Shown here in pieces: positions 1 to 6,187 of a DNA stretch of 6,250 nucleotides. Under the pieces are notes generated by a model, which worked only from the letters and a program-made list of their open reading frames with translations, made no database searches and was not told the DNA's origin. How positions within the stretch are numbered: the first letter of the stretch is position 1; each line of letters opens with the position of its first letter. Where the stretch lies: assembly GCA_938045615.1 (NCBI GenBank), contig CALIBC010000054.1, positions 1-6,250 of the forward strand, in the 5' to 3' direction. Position numbers and translations under genes: made by a program. The stretch comes from an uncultured Clostridia bacterium (GTDB lineage Bacteria > Bacillota > Clostridia > Peptostreptococcales > Anaerovoracaceae).

Positions 1-565
1 TCTGCCTCTCGTCCGTCCATGTCATCAACAGGGAGATGACGTGCGTCGATTCGCTGGGGCTATTGATGTCGTAGACCATATCTCGGATGCCATCGATGAC
101 GACCAAACCGATGTGGTCCGTGCGATAGATGGCCTGCTTGACGATTTCAATGCGTTCCTCCGGGGTGTATTTGCGTAAGGCAAGAAACTCGAGGTTTTCA
201 TGGTTCTGATTGGTCGGCAATCCGGCCATGCGTAGAATACGCCGTGCGACTTTCAGGCAGTGGTAAGGGCTTTGCTCGGTGTCCACATAAAGGATCTTTC
301 GTTTGTTGGGAGGAAGTTCGGCTGCATATCGCAGTACAGTCCCATTCTTCAATGCAGCCGCCACAATGGCCGAAACATTGAACGTCTTTTTGCTCTTAGC
401 CTTACCGATCGAGGCGCTGAAATTGCCCAACGTCCCGATGACGGATCCTTGTACTTTCAGCATTTCGGGGGCTTTCTCGTAGGTGGCCGAAAGATCAAGC
501 CGTGAGGATTGCCAAAGGACTACGGCCTTTTCAGGTGAAAGGCCTTTTCTGTCTCTGTATTCCAT
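1..565 (-). CDS. AAA/RecA-fold ATPase, RepA-helicase-like, of a mobilizable element (partial, C-terminus missing)
   Basis: The first 188 residues are present and the reading frame runs off the window at position 1. Seen: a P-loop-like segment SIGKAKSKKT at about residues 52-61, a strand followed by an acidic motif ILYVDTEQS at 91-99 (the position of the catalytic glutamate in RecA/DnaB-like ATPases), and a Walker B strand LVVIDGIRD at 154-162 with Asp158. The P-loop departs from the textbook GxxxxGKT; from memory, this GKAKSKKT form is usual in Bacteroidetes element ATPases, so I do not read it as decay. The start is the ATG at 563-565, 14 nt after the DUF3853-like gene, which suggests co-transcription. 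Inferred role: hexameric helicase or ATPase for replication or mobilization of the excised element, working with a primase and Mob proteins expected beyond position 1. The ATPase fold is well supported; the exact role is not. Confidence 0.82.
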   Translation of the reverse strand, partial: MEYRDRKGLSPEKAVVLWQSSRLDLSATYEKAPEMLKVQGSVIGTLGNFSASIGKAKSKKTFNVSAIVAAALKNGTVLRYAAELPPNKRKILYVDTEQSPYHCLKVARRILRMAGLPTNQNHENLEFLALRKYTPEERIEIVKQAIYRTDHIGLVVIDGIRDMVYDINSPSESTHVISLLMTWTDERQ

Positions 566-579
566 AGTGCGTCCTGTTT

Positions 580-930
580 TTACCGACGTCCTCCAGTTTT
601 TCGTCCGGCCAATTCGAGCGCCAAGTCTGCATCCACGATAATCTTACGTCCGATTTGCGTGATGGCTCGGTCAATCTTGCCACTCTTTTTGATGCGATTG
701 GCGGTAGGGAGACTACAGCCGAAAAGGCGAGCGATGCCGGCTATGCCGTAGACAAAGCGTTTTTGCTCTTTGGTGGCTGTTACCACTGTGTTCGTATTGT
801 TGGACTGGAAGTCGTGACGAGCCAGAAAAAGCAATTCCTCGCCGGTCATCTGCCACACGGGCTTCCCCAGAAGTTCTTCTAAAATCATACTATTTGCGGT
901 TTGGAAATGAGTAAATCTGCCCTTGCGCAT
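580..930 (-). CDS. DUF3853-type small helix-turn-helix protein (putative excisionase or element regulator)
   Basis: A 116-residue protein. The N-terminal part holds ILEELLGKPVWQMTGEELLF (residues 16-35), which matches what I recall of the Bacteroidetes DUF3853 family. The C-terminal part, about residues 59-108 (VYGIAGIARLFGCSLPTANR and onward, ending in a basic tail GRKTGGRR), reads as a MerR/excisionase-like winged helix-turn-helix. Family members usually sit between an integrase and a RepA-like ATPase in mobilizable elements, as here. Inferred role: DNA binding for excision, replication start or operon control, possibly at the 10-bp repeats about 70 bp upstream. The start is uncertain: the first ATG (928-930) gives 116 residues, while Met15 at 886-888 starts directly before the conserved block and would give 102. 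No Shine-Dalgarno sequence helps, as is normal in this phylum. Confidence 0.8.
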   Translation of the reverse strand: MRKGRFTHFQTANSMILEELLGKPVWQMTGEELLFLARHDFQSNNTNTVVTATKEQKRFVYGIAGIARLFGCSLPTANRIKKSGKIDRAITQIGRKIIVDADLALELAGRKTGGRR

Positions 931-935
931 AGGGC
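919..935 (-). other. Small inverted repeat over the upstream start codon of the DUF3853-like gene
   Basis: A 5-bp stem (GCCCT / AGGGC) with a 7-nt loop encloses the ATG at 928-930. In the mRNA this could fold over the upstream start and favour starting at Met15 (886-888) instead. The stem is short and may be chance. Confidence 0.3.
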
Positions 936-1000
936 TTTTGCTCAGTACTGATGCCGCAAAAATGTAGGCGGATGCGTCGTCTATGAATGGTTGAACATGA

Positions 1001-1030
1001 AGCGGGAACTACCGGGAAGTATCGGGAAAT
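1001..1030. repeat. Three tandem 10-bp direct repeats (iteron-like)
   Basis: The units AGCGGGAACT, ACCGGGAAGT and ATCGGGAAAT follow one another with an exact period of 10 bp; the consensus is ANCGGGAANT with an invariant CGGGAA core at 1003, 1013 and 1023. A period of one helical turn places each core on the same face of the DNA, as expected for cooperative protein binding. They lie about 70 bp upstream of the DUF3853-like gene, between it and the integrase terminator. Possible roles, all inferred: operator of the DUF3853-ATPase operon, excisionase site, or replication iterons. The repeat itself is directly visible. Confidence 0.75.
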
Positions 1031-1035
1031 CATAG

Positions 1036-1052
1036 CCTGTCATCGTGACAGG
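1036..1052. promoter_or_regulatory. 17-bp near-perfect palindrome, candidate operator
   Basis: CCTGTCA and TGACAGG form a perfect 7-bp inverted repeat around a 3-nt centre TCG, starting 5 bp after the 10-bp repeats. With so short a centre it looks more like a dimeric protein site than a transcription terminator, and no T-run follows on either strand. The neighbouring repeats suggest the two form one control region for the DUF3853-ATPase operon, or an origin. The function is inferred. Confidence 0.5.
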
Positions 1053-1077
1053 AAACACCTACTCTTTTACACAAAAG

Positions 1078-1110
1078 GAGCCTCTTGAGCTATCATCGCC
1101 CAAGAGGCTC
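1078..1110 (-). terminator. Probable intrinsic terminator of the integrase gene
   Basis: A perfect 10-bp stem (GAGCCTCTTG at 1078-1087 with CAAGAGGCTC at 1101-1110) has a 13-nt loop. Read on the minus strand it is followed by CTTTTGTG, a short T-run, and it lies about 83 nt past the integrase stop codon. It would separate integrase transcription from the DUF3853-ATPase operon, which then needs its own promoter at about 931-1070. On the plus strand the sequence after the stem is TCCTCTCCCTTTT, so weaker two-way use is possible. Confidence 0.65.
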
Positions 1111-1114
1111 TCCT

Positions 1115-1146
1115 CTCCCTTTTCGTTACTCATAACCGAAAGGGAG
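1115..1146. repeat. Second tandem hairpin downstream of the integrase
   Basis: CTCCCTTTTCGTTA pairs with TAACCGAAAGGGAG, giving about 13 base pairs broken by two single-base bulges, with a 4-nt loop CTCA. It lies only 4 nt from the terminator hairpin at 1078-1110, so the integrase transcript would end in two stacked hairpins. No T-run follows on either strand, so it is unlikely to terminate by itself; mRNA 3' protection or a protein site are alternatives. Confidence 0.55.
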
Positions 1147-1192
1147 CTGCTCTATGTTGTCAGATAGGGGATCCCTTTTGCTCACCGTCCAC

Positions 1193-2485
1193 TTACAATT
1201 GATTGAATCGGCTCATTGCGTCAGCCTTGATATTGTCAGCAATGTCGATGTAGGGTTTCATGGCCTTATAGTCGCTGTGTCCCGTCCATTTCATGACCAC
1301 CTGTGCCGGGATACCGAGTGCTAGTGCATTGCAGATAAAGGTGCGTCTCCCGGCATGGGTGCCGAGCAGCGCATATTTGGGCGTGACGATGTCGATGCGC
1401 TTGCTCCCTTTGTAGAAGGTCTCTCTTACCGGGTCGTTGATTTCCGCCAGCTCTCCTAGCTCTTTCAAATACACATTCATCTTTTGGTTACTGATTACCG
1501 GCAGCGCCTTGTGATCTTCAAAATGTATATCCTTATACTTTTCGAGTATCGCCTTGCTGTGATTGTTCAGCTCGATAATCAAGCTGTCAGCCGTTTTAAC
1601 GGTAGTAATTTCTATATGGTCAGGTTTGACATCGCTCCGCTTCAGGTTGTACACGTCCGAATAACGTAGGCCGCTGAAGCAACAGAAGAGAAAGACATCG
1701 CGCACACGTTCCAAATATTGCTTGTTGTGCGGTATTTCCACTGTTTTCAGTTTGTTGAGTTCATCGTTAGTGAGAAAGATGACTTTCTTGGGCGCGCTTT
1801 TCAACTTGGGATTGAAGTCTTCATAAGCCGTGTTATGGCAATATCCCTTCTTGGTGCACCAGCGTAGGAACCATTTTAGATAATCCATCTGCTTATTTAT
1901 TGTGCTATTGCGCATATCCTTTTTCTGAAGGAAGTCCATATAATCATTCAAGTAACTTTCGGTGAATGACTTAAGGGATAGTCCTTCGTCAAACTCTCTC
2001 AAATGATTCTTGACGGCATTGAACTTCTCATAAGTCGCATGAGTCCAATTGTTCAGCTTTCCACATTCCGCGACGAACCTCTCGAATGCTTTCCAAAAAT
2101 CGAGAGTTGGTTCTTCTTTCTCTGTTTCCTTCACCTCGTTGGATGATCTCTTTATTCTTTCATTAAATGCACACTTTATCTGTTCTATAGTTGGCATAAG
2201 ATCATGCACTTCGTACTCCTTGAAGATGTTCTGTATTTCCGTGTACTGTCTTAGAAGATCTGTGTTGATCTCACCGGCGCTTTGCTTCAGCTTGTTGGTG
2301 TATCCGTTCTTCACCTTTTGCTTGTCTAAGTCCCATTTGGCTACATCAATGCGATAGCCTGTCGTGAATTCTATCCGTTGGCCTGCAAACACTACACGCA
2401 TACGAATGGGGACATTCTCCACAACTGGCACTCCGTTTTTCTTACGGCCTTCCAAAGCGAAAATGATATTTCTCTTGATATTCAT
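1193..2485 (-). CDS. Tyrosine recombinase / integrase of a Bacteroidetes mobile element
   Basis: A complete 430-residue protein. Inferred domains: N-terminal arm-site binding domain at about 1-95, an alpha-helical core-binding (SAM-like) domain at about 125-225, and the catalytic domain at about 235-425. All catalytic residues are visible: Arg274 in SGLRYSD, Lys297 in TVKT, His377 and Arg380 in THAGRR, His403 in TGHSDY, and the nucleophile Tyr412 in KPYID. It should therefore be active in strand exchange. Length and domain order fit integrases of Bacteroidetes conjugative or mobilizable elements better than the shorter (about 300-residue) recombinases that shuffle hsdS genes. The start at 2483-2485 (MNIKRNIIF) is natural, because the arm domain begins directly. 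Gene order (integrase, DUF3853-like, RepA-like ATPase) supports an integrative mobilizable element with its integrase end here. It reads away from hsdR's 3' end, with a 502-bp gap between them. Its target site is not determined. Confidence 0.93.
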   Translation of the reverse strand: MNIKRNIIFALEGRKKNGVPVVENVPIRMRVVFAGQRIEFTTGYRIDVAKWDLDKQKVKNGYTNKLKQSAGEINTDLLRQYTEIQNIFKEYEVHDLMPTIEQIKCAFNERIKRSSNEVKETEKEEPTLDFWKAFERFVAECGKLNNWTHATYEKFNAVKNHLREFDEGLSLKSFTESYLNDYMDFLQKKDMRNSTINKQMDYLKWFLRWCTKKGYCHNTAYEDFNPKLKSAPKKVIFLTNDELNKLKTVEIPHNKQYLERVRDVFLFCCFSGLRYSDVYNLKRSDVKPDHIEITTVKTADSLIIELNNHSKAILEKYKDIHFEDHKALPVISNQKMNVYLKELGELAEINDPVRETFYKGSKRIDIVTPKYALLGTHAGRRTFICNALALGIPAQVVMKWTGHSDYKAMKPYIDIADNIKADAMSRFNQL

Positions 2486-2508
2486 AGTTCAGTAAGCATT
2501 TGAAATTG

Positions 2509-2530
2509 CACCCAAAACTACACCCAAAAA
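2509..2530. repeat. Two 12-bp-spaced CACCCAAAA direct repeats at the integrase promoter
   Basis: CACCCAAAA occurs at 2509-2517 and again at 2521-2529, exactly 12 bp apart and 24-45 bp upstream of the integrase start. On the minus strand they read TTTTGGGTG twice. Related ACACCC words recur at 2693-2698 and, inverted, at 2720-2725. Possible roles are integrase arm-type sites or an autoregulatory operator; both are inferences. Confidence 0.6.
2513..2520 (-). promoter_or_regulatory. Possible Bacteroidetes -7 promoter box for the integrase
   Basis: The minus strand reads TAGTTTTG, an exact match to TAnnTTTG, ending 27 bp before the integrase ATG. I found no TTTG-type -33 element at the usual distance, so this rests on one short motif. 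It lies across the CACCCAAAA repeats, so anything binding them would block this promoter. Confidence 0.4.
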
Positions 2531-2578
2531 TCGAGATAGCATGAGACAGTTTATAATACTGACTGATAATATAAGTCT

Positions 2579-2677
2579 CTGATTTTCTATTATTTGCTGT
2601 GATTCTGATGTGAGATGAAACGTTATGAAATCGGACATCAGAGTCCCGTCCATACCGCAGCAAATGTCGATAATCAG
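2579..2677. repeat. Nested imperfect palindrome between the integrase and hsdR
   Basis: Three paired segments are nested: CTGATT (2579-2584) with AATCAG (2672-2677); TTTGCTG (2593-2599) with CAGCAAA (2658-2664); and GATTCTGATGT (2601-2611) with ACATCAGAGTC (2635-2645), 11 bp with one G-T pair. The central loop is 23 nt. It could be a folded RNA, or an attachment or protein-binding region upstream of the integrase. The pairing is directly visible; the role is unknown. Confidence 0.55.
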
Positions 2678-2692
2678 TACGTTGCACAGTTT

Positions 2693-2733
2693 ACACCCGA
2701 TTTTTCACAATGTGAAGTCGGGTGTTTTGTTTC
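2693..2733 (+). terminator. Terminator-like hairpin on the plus strand
   Basis: ACACCCGA (2693-2700) pairs with TCGGGTGT (2718-2725), and inside it TTCACA (2704-2709) pairs with TGTGAA (2711-2716); a 3-versus-1 nt internal bulge separates the two stems. TTTGTTT follows directly on the plus strand, while the minus-strand side has no T-run. No plus-strand protein gene precedes it. It could end a short RNA starting near 2540-2590, or shield the integrase from plus-strand readthrough. Confidence 0.5.
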
Positions 2734-2875
2734 TATACGCGATTTAGTTCTCTAATGAGAGGGAGTCTTCTACCCAATAACTCTGATTGCAAGAATCTCC
2801 TTCTAAGCTTGAGGTATTTCATTCACCTTGTTGGAAGAAAAAAGAGGACAAAGAGTATAGGCGTGTGTACACTAT

Positions 2876-2946
2876 GTGAGTACGACGTAAGCAATCCTTG
2901 GTTTCACCGACACTCATGCCGAAAAGATCGCTTACGTCGAACTCAC
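2876..2946. repeat. Inverted repeat with 21-bp arms and a 29-bp spacer, just past the hsdR stop
   Basis: The left arm (2876-2896, starting GTGAGTACGACGTAAGC) and right arm (2926-2946, reverse complement starting GTGAGTTCGACGTAAGC) agree at 19 of 21 positions. The repeat begins 41 bp past the end of hsdR on its transcribed side. No T-run follows on either strand, so it is not a classic intrinsic terminator, although an RNA copy would fold into a very stable hairpin. Alternatives: a small MITE-like remnant, a recombinase or attachment site, or a 3' mRNA-stabilising structure. Confidence 0.7.
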
Positions 2947-2987
2947 GTTAGTTCCTACCGATAACGATGCTGATTCCTCAAAAGAGA

Positions 2988-5900
2988 TTAGCGTCTTTCG
3001 AAGCCTCCCACACCTTTGAACTTCTCCACAAAAGCTGAGATCTTTTGAAAAACACGTTGCTTCATAACTAGATAGCGAGGATCGAGCGGACTCATTTGAG
3101 GCAGCATATTGTTGAAATCTGTCCCGTTTATGCTGGCATATTCTCGCTTGAGAGATCTTTGGAGATAGCGTCTGGCAGCCTCATCTTTCAAATCCTCTTC
3201 GCCTATCAGTGTTGCGGCCTCTTCATTTTGTCGCTCTCTAGCATACGCAAAGAATGCTTCGATGATATCGGCCTTGTTCTGAATAGGGTCAAGATCGGTT
3301 GCATTGATGAAGTCCACGATAAGGCTCTCTTTCGCTCTGTTGTCGAGGCTGGATCGAATGATCCGACGCATTTCGCTCACCAGCGCGTCCTTATCCTTGG
3401 TCTTCTTGTTGTGCTCAAAGAGTAATTCGAGGATATAGTCAAGGTCTATTTCTTGCGATTTGAGCAAGTCGACCTCGAAGACTATATCGTCCCAATCGGT
3501 CTCTGGGTTTTCGGGGGTTTGCCCCATTCTTTCTTGTCGGAACCAGTCTCGAATGTCATTGTAAGCCGAGCGATAATCCTGTGTTGTTCGCTCTTCTGGC
3601 ACGTCGATACCTAGCATGAATTTAAGCTCGTCGTCGGTGAGAAAGTTGGCTTCCTTGAACGCTTCGAGGGCGGATTTATCCTCTCGATCGATCGCTTGAA
3701 GCGCTTTCAGGCAGGTGAATTCATCATAGTTCTGAAGGATATTCTCGAGCTTCAGATACTCACCGAAGAGCTTCACAAAGGCCTTCTTCTCTGCTTCTGT
3801 TTCAATCTGATCGGGGTGGGGGAACCGCTCTTTTAGCTCCTTGACCACTTCCAGATAGCCTCTTCCTTTTTCGCCCGTTACCTCATCCGTAAAACCTTCG
3901 ATATATTCCTTGTAGCTCCTTTCGAGTACTACATGCCGCGTTTGCTGAGTGCCGAAGAGCTGGATGGCTTTTATCGTAGCCTCTTCCAGATCTCTGAACG
4001 TGACGATGTTTCCGAACGTCTTGGTGGCATCATAAATGCGATTGGTGCGCGAGAAGGCTTGGATCAGCCCGTGATAACGTAGGTTCTTATCGACGAAGAG
4101 TGTGTTCAGGGTGGGAGCATCGAAGCCGGTAAGGAACATACCTACCACGATAAGGAGGTCTATTTCCTGATTCTTTACTTTTTCCGACAAGTCTCTGTAG
4201 TAGTTCTGGAATCCCTGGCTGTCCAATCCATAGTTGCTTTTGAACATGGCGTTGTAATCGCTGATCGCTTTGCTCAAGAACTCTTTGCTGCTGCTGTTCA
4301 TGACCGACGGTTCAAAGCCTTCGTCGAGGATCTCGCCCACGGCATGTTGCTCTTCGTTCGGTGGATAGGAGAATATCGTAGCAATCTTCAGGGGCTTATC
4401 CGACCCTTTTTGCAGGGCGTTCAACTCCTCGTAATACAACTTGGCGGCGTCGATGCTGCTCACGGCAAACATGGCATTAAAGCCCCTGTTGCCGATGTTG
4501 TTTCGATGCGTCTTTATCCTGAAGTTCTTCAGGATATACTGAGATATGGCCCGGATTCGATCTGGATGGAGCAGGTGCTGCTTGTTTTCTGAGTCCTTCA
4601 GTTTGTCTTCGTCCTGCTCCATTTCCAAGGCCTTGAATTTCGGGCGCACATCATTATAGTCCACTTTGAACTTTAGCACCTTTTCGTCTCGGATGGCGTC
4701 TGTGATGACGTACGAATGGAGCTCAGCGCCAAAAATGCTACTCGTTGTATCCGTTCCGGAGGCATTCTCAGGGAAGATCGGTGTACCGGTGAAGCCGAAC
4801 TGGTAGTACTTCTTGAATCGCCGACGGATGTTCTTCTGCGCCTCGCCGAATTGTGAGCGGTGGCATTCGTCGAAGATGAAGACCACCTGTTGCTCGTAGA
4901 CGGGCAGATGGCTTTCGCTCTTCATCAGGTTGTTGAGCTTCTGGATGGTGGTGACGACGATCCGGTTGTCCATCTTCTCCATGTTGCGCTTTAGCCCCTG
5001 CGTATCGGCCGAGCCATTGACACTTTCGGGCGAGAATCGCTTGTATTCTAACATCGTTTGATTGTCCAAATCCCGGCGGTCGACGACGAAGAGCACCTTA
5101 TTGATGAAGTCCAGCTCGGTGGCCAATTGGGCTGCCTTGAAGCTGGTCAGGGTCTTGCCCGAGCCCGTGGTGTGCCAGATATAGCCGCCGTTTTCCGTGG
5201 ACTTCGACTTTCGGGCTTCATAGGCGCATTTGATTTTCCAGAGGATGCGCTCCGTGGCCGCGATTTGGTAGGGGCGCATGACGAGCAACACGTTGTCTTT
5301 GTTGAGCACCGAATAGGTGAGTAAGACCTTCAGCAGGGTGTCCTTTTGAAAGAAGGTGGCCGTAAAGTCCTTCAGATCTTTAATCAGTTCGTTTCTCGAG
5401 TCGGCCCAGTTCATCGTAAAGTCGAAACTGTTTTTGTCGCGCCTTACGGTGTTGGCAAAGTAGCGCGTGTCCGTTCCGTTGGAGATGACAAAGAGTTGCA
5501 AGAATTTATACAGCGACTTCTCACTGTTGAAGCTCTCCTTGCTGTAGCGGTGCACTTGGTTGAAGGCTTCGCGGATGGCCTCTCCTCGCTTTTTCAGCTC
5601 CACCTGCACCATGGGCAGCCCGTTGACCAAGATGGTCACATCGTAGCGGTTGGCCTGTGTGCCGGTCTGTTCAAACTGGTTAATCACCTGCACCTTATTG
5701 CGGGCTATATCCTTTTTATCCACCAGGCAAATGTTCTGGATATGCCCGTCATCGAACACGAAGTCATGGACGTAATTGACCTGCACCTTATGTATGCCAT
5801 CAACGACACAGCTGGCGGCCTTCGTCGAAGCCTTCTTGAACTTCTCGTCGAAGTCATACAGATACTCATCTAAGAAGCGTTGCCATTCCTTGTCCGTAAA

Positions 5901-6134
5901 AACGACCTGGTTGAGCGCCTGCAACTGTAGCCTCAGGTTCTTCAGCAGCTCCTGAGGGGTGGTCAGCTTGGGTAGATACTCGTAGCCCTGCTTTTGGAGA
6001 TCTTCAATCAGCTCTTTTTCCAGTGCGGCCTCCGTCTGGTATCCCGTGGGCGGAGGCGTTGTCGATGCGATTCTTGTGTAATGATCCAGCACAATGAAGT
6101 GGGGCTTTTCGGCGATGGGTTTGCTTGGTGTCAT
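2988..6134 (-). CDS. hsdR: Type I restriction enzyme HsdR, motor and nuclease subunit (EcoR124I / type IC group)
   Basis: A complete 1048-residue protein, close in length to EcoR124I HsdR (about 1038), and recalled to be similar to it along its whole length. Seen in order: the nuclease domain with Asp165 (RYDVTI) and Glu179-x-Lys181 (VQVELKKRG), then the Q-x3-Y motif at Gln193/Tyr197; helicase motif I HTTGSGKT at 321-328; motif II DECH at 422-425; motif III FTGTP at 448-452; motif V GMFLTGFDAP at 665-674; motif VI QAFSRTNR at 692-699; and a helical C-terminal region ending EKFKGVGGFERR that in this family contacts the methylase core. No frameshift or missing catalytic residue is seen, so it should be functional. 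In a complex with HsdM and HsdS it pumps DNA using ATP and cuts unmethylated DNA at a distance. hsdM and hsdS are not in the window; they may lie upstream, beyond 6250. The start at 6132-6134 matches the family N-terminus and follows an A-rich leader. Confidence 0.97.
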   Translation of the reverse strand: MTPSKPIAEKPHFIVLDHYTRIASTTPPPTGYQTEAALEKELIEDLQKQGYEYLPKLTTPQELLKNLRLQLQALNQVVFTDKEWQRFLDEYLYDFDEKFKKASTKAASCVVDGIHKVQVNYVHDFVFDDGHIQNICLVDKKDIARNKVQVINQFEQTGTQANRYDVTILVNGLPMVQVELKKRGEAIREAFNQVHRYSKESFNSEKSLYKFLQLFVISNGTDTRYFANTVRRDKNSFDFTMNWADSRNELIKDLKDFTATFFQKDTLLKVLLTYSVLNKDNVLLVMRPYQIAATERILWKIKCAYEARKSKSTENGGYIWHTTGSGKTLTSFKAAQLATELDFINKVLFVVDRRDLDNQTMLEYKRFSPESVNGSADTQGLKRNMEKMDNRIVVTTIQKLNNLMKSESHLPVYEQQVVFIFDECHRSQFGEAQKNIRRRFKKYYQFGFTGTPIFPENASGTDTTSSIFGAELHSYVITDAIRDEKVLKFKVDYNDVRPKFKALEMEQDEDKLKDSENKQHLLHPDRIRAISQYILKNFRIKTHRNNIGNRGFNAMFAVSSIDAAKLYYEELNALQKGSDKPLKIATIFSYPPNEEQHAVGEILDEGFEPSVMNSSSKEFLSKAISDYNAMFKSNYGLDSQGFQNYYRDLSEKVKNQEIDLLIVVGMFLTGFDAPTLNTLFVDKNLRYHGLIQAFSRTNRIYDATKTFGNIVTFRDLEEATIKAIQLFGTQQTRHVVLERSYKEYIEGFTDEVTGEKGRGYLEVVKELKERFPHPDQIETEAEKKAFVKLFGEYLKLENILQNYDEFTCLKALQAIDREDKSALEAFKEANFLTDDELKFMLGIDVPEERTTQDYRSAYNDIRDWFRQERMGQTPENPETDWDDIVFEVDLLKSQEIDLDYILELLFEHNKKTKDKDALVSEMRRIIRSSLDNRAKESLIVDFINATDLDPIQNKADIIEAFFAYARERQNEEAATLIGEEDLKDEAARRYLQRSLKREYASINGTDFNNMLPQMSPLDPRYLVMKQRVFQKISAFVEKFKGVGGFERR

Positions 6135-6180
6135 ATCGTGTCTTGTCTTTATTCTGAATGATTTTTATAGGGAATCTCCG
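6135..6180 (-). promoter_or_regulatory. A-rich leader upstream of hsdR
   Basis: Read on the minus strand, the 20 nt before the ATG are rich in A and carry no Shine-Dalgarno motif, which is typical of Bacteroidota translation starts. TATAAAAAT lies about 30-40 nt upstream of the ATG, but no clear TAnnTTTG box is present, so a dedicated promoter here is doubtful and transcription may come from further upstream. Confidence 0.35.
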
Positions 6181-6187
6181 GGATGAT

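Larger units (their letters stand above)
931..1192. other. Non-coding control segment between the integrase and DUF3853-like genes
   Basis: No gene is seen on either strand. The 262 bp hold, in order, the iteron-like repeats, the 17-bp palindrome, two hairpins and a small GGGATCCC palindrome at 1168-1175. On the minus strand TACATTTTTG near 956-965 only roughly resembles the Bacteroidetes -7 box TAnnTTTG, so the promoter for the downstream operon is not firmly located. Confidence 0.6.
2486..2987. other. Gene-free region between the integrase and hsdR, likely to contain an element end
   Basis: No convincing gene is seen in these 502 bp. Besides the repeats listed separately, 2734-2875 shows nothing recognisable apart from a GTGTACAC palindrome at 2865-2872, and I find no tRNA. 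In elements of this type the attachment site normally lies close to the integrase, so attL or attR is expected here. Placing it needs the other end of the element, which is outside the window. Confidence 0.5.

Noticed and set aside
52..412. Decayed ATPase because the P-loop is non-standard
   Set aside because: The GKAKSKKT segment is, as I recall, usual in this family, and the acidic motif and Walker B are intact.
1023..1030. Link between CGGGAAAT here and CGGGAAAT in the 6188-6250 repeats
   Set aside because: The shared word is only 8 bp and the surrounding layouts differ (10-bp direct repeats versus 21-bp palindromes); probably coincidence.
1193..2485. Recombinase of an hsdS-shuffling (phase-variable) type I locus
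   Set aside because: It is adjacent to hsdR, but no hsdS gene or partial hsdS is in the window, and the protein length and its DUF3853/ATPase neighbours point to an element integrase.
2442..2687. 81-codon minus-strand open frame overlapping the integrase start
   Set aside because: It overlaps the integrase N-terminus in another frame and spans the nested palindrome; no motif supports it.
2722..2964. 80-codon plus-strand open frame between integrase and hsdR
   Set aside because: It starts inside the arm of a terminator-like hairpin, runs across the long inverted repeat and has no family signature; composition looks like chance.
2540..2987. tRNA gene as integration target
   Set aside because: The inverted repeats were checked for a cloverleaf with a GTTC-type T arm and an acceptor stem; none fits.
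5346..5873. 175-codon open frame on the plus strand inside hsdR
   Set aside because: It is the antisense shadow of the well-conserved HsdR nuclease region and shows no recognisable domain.
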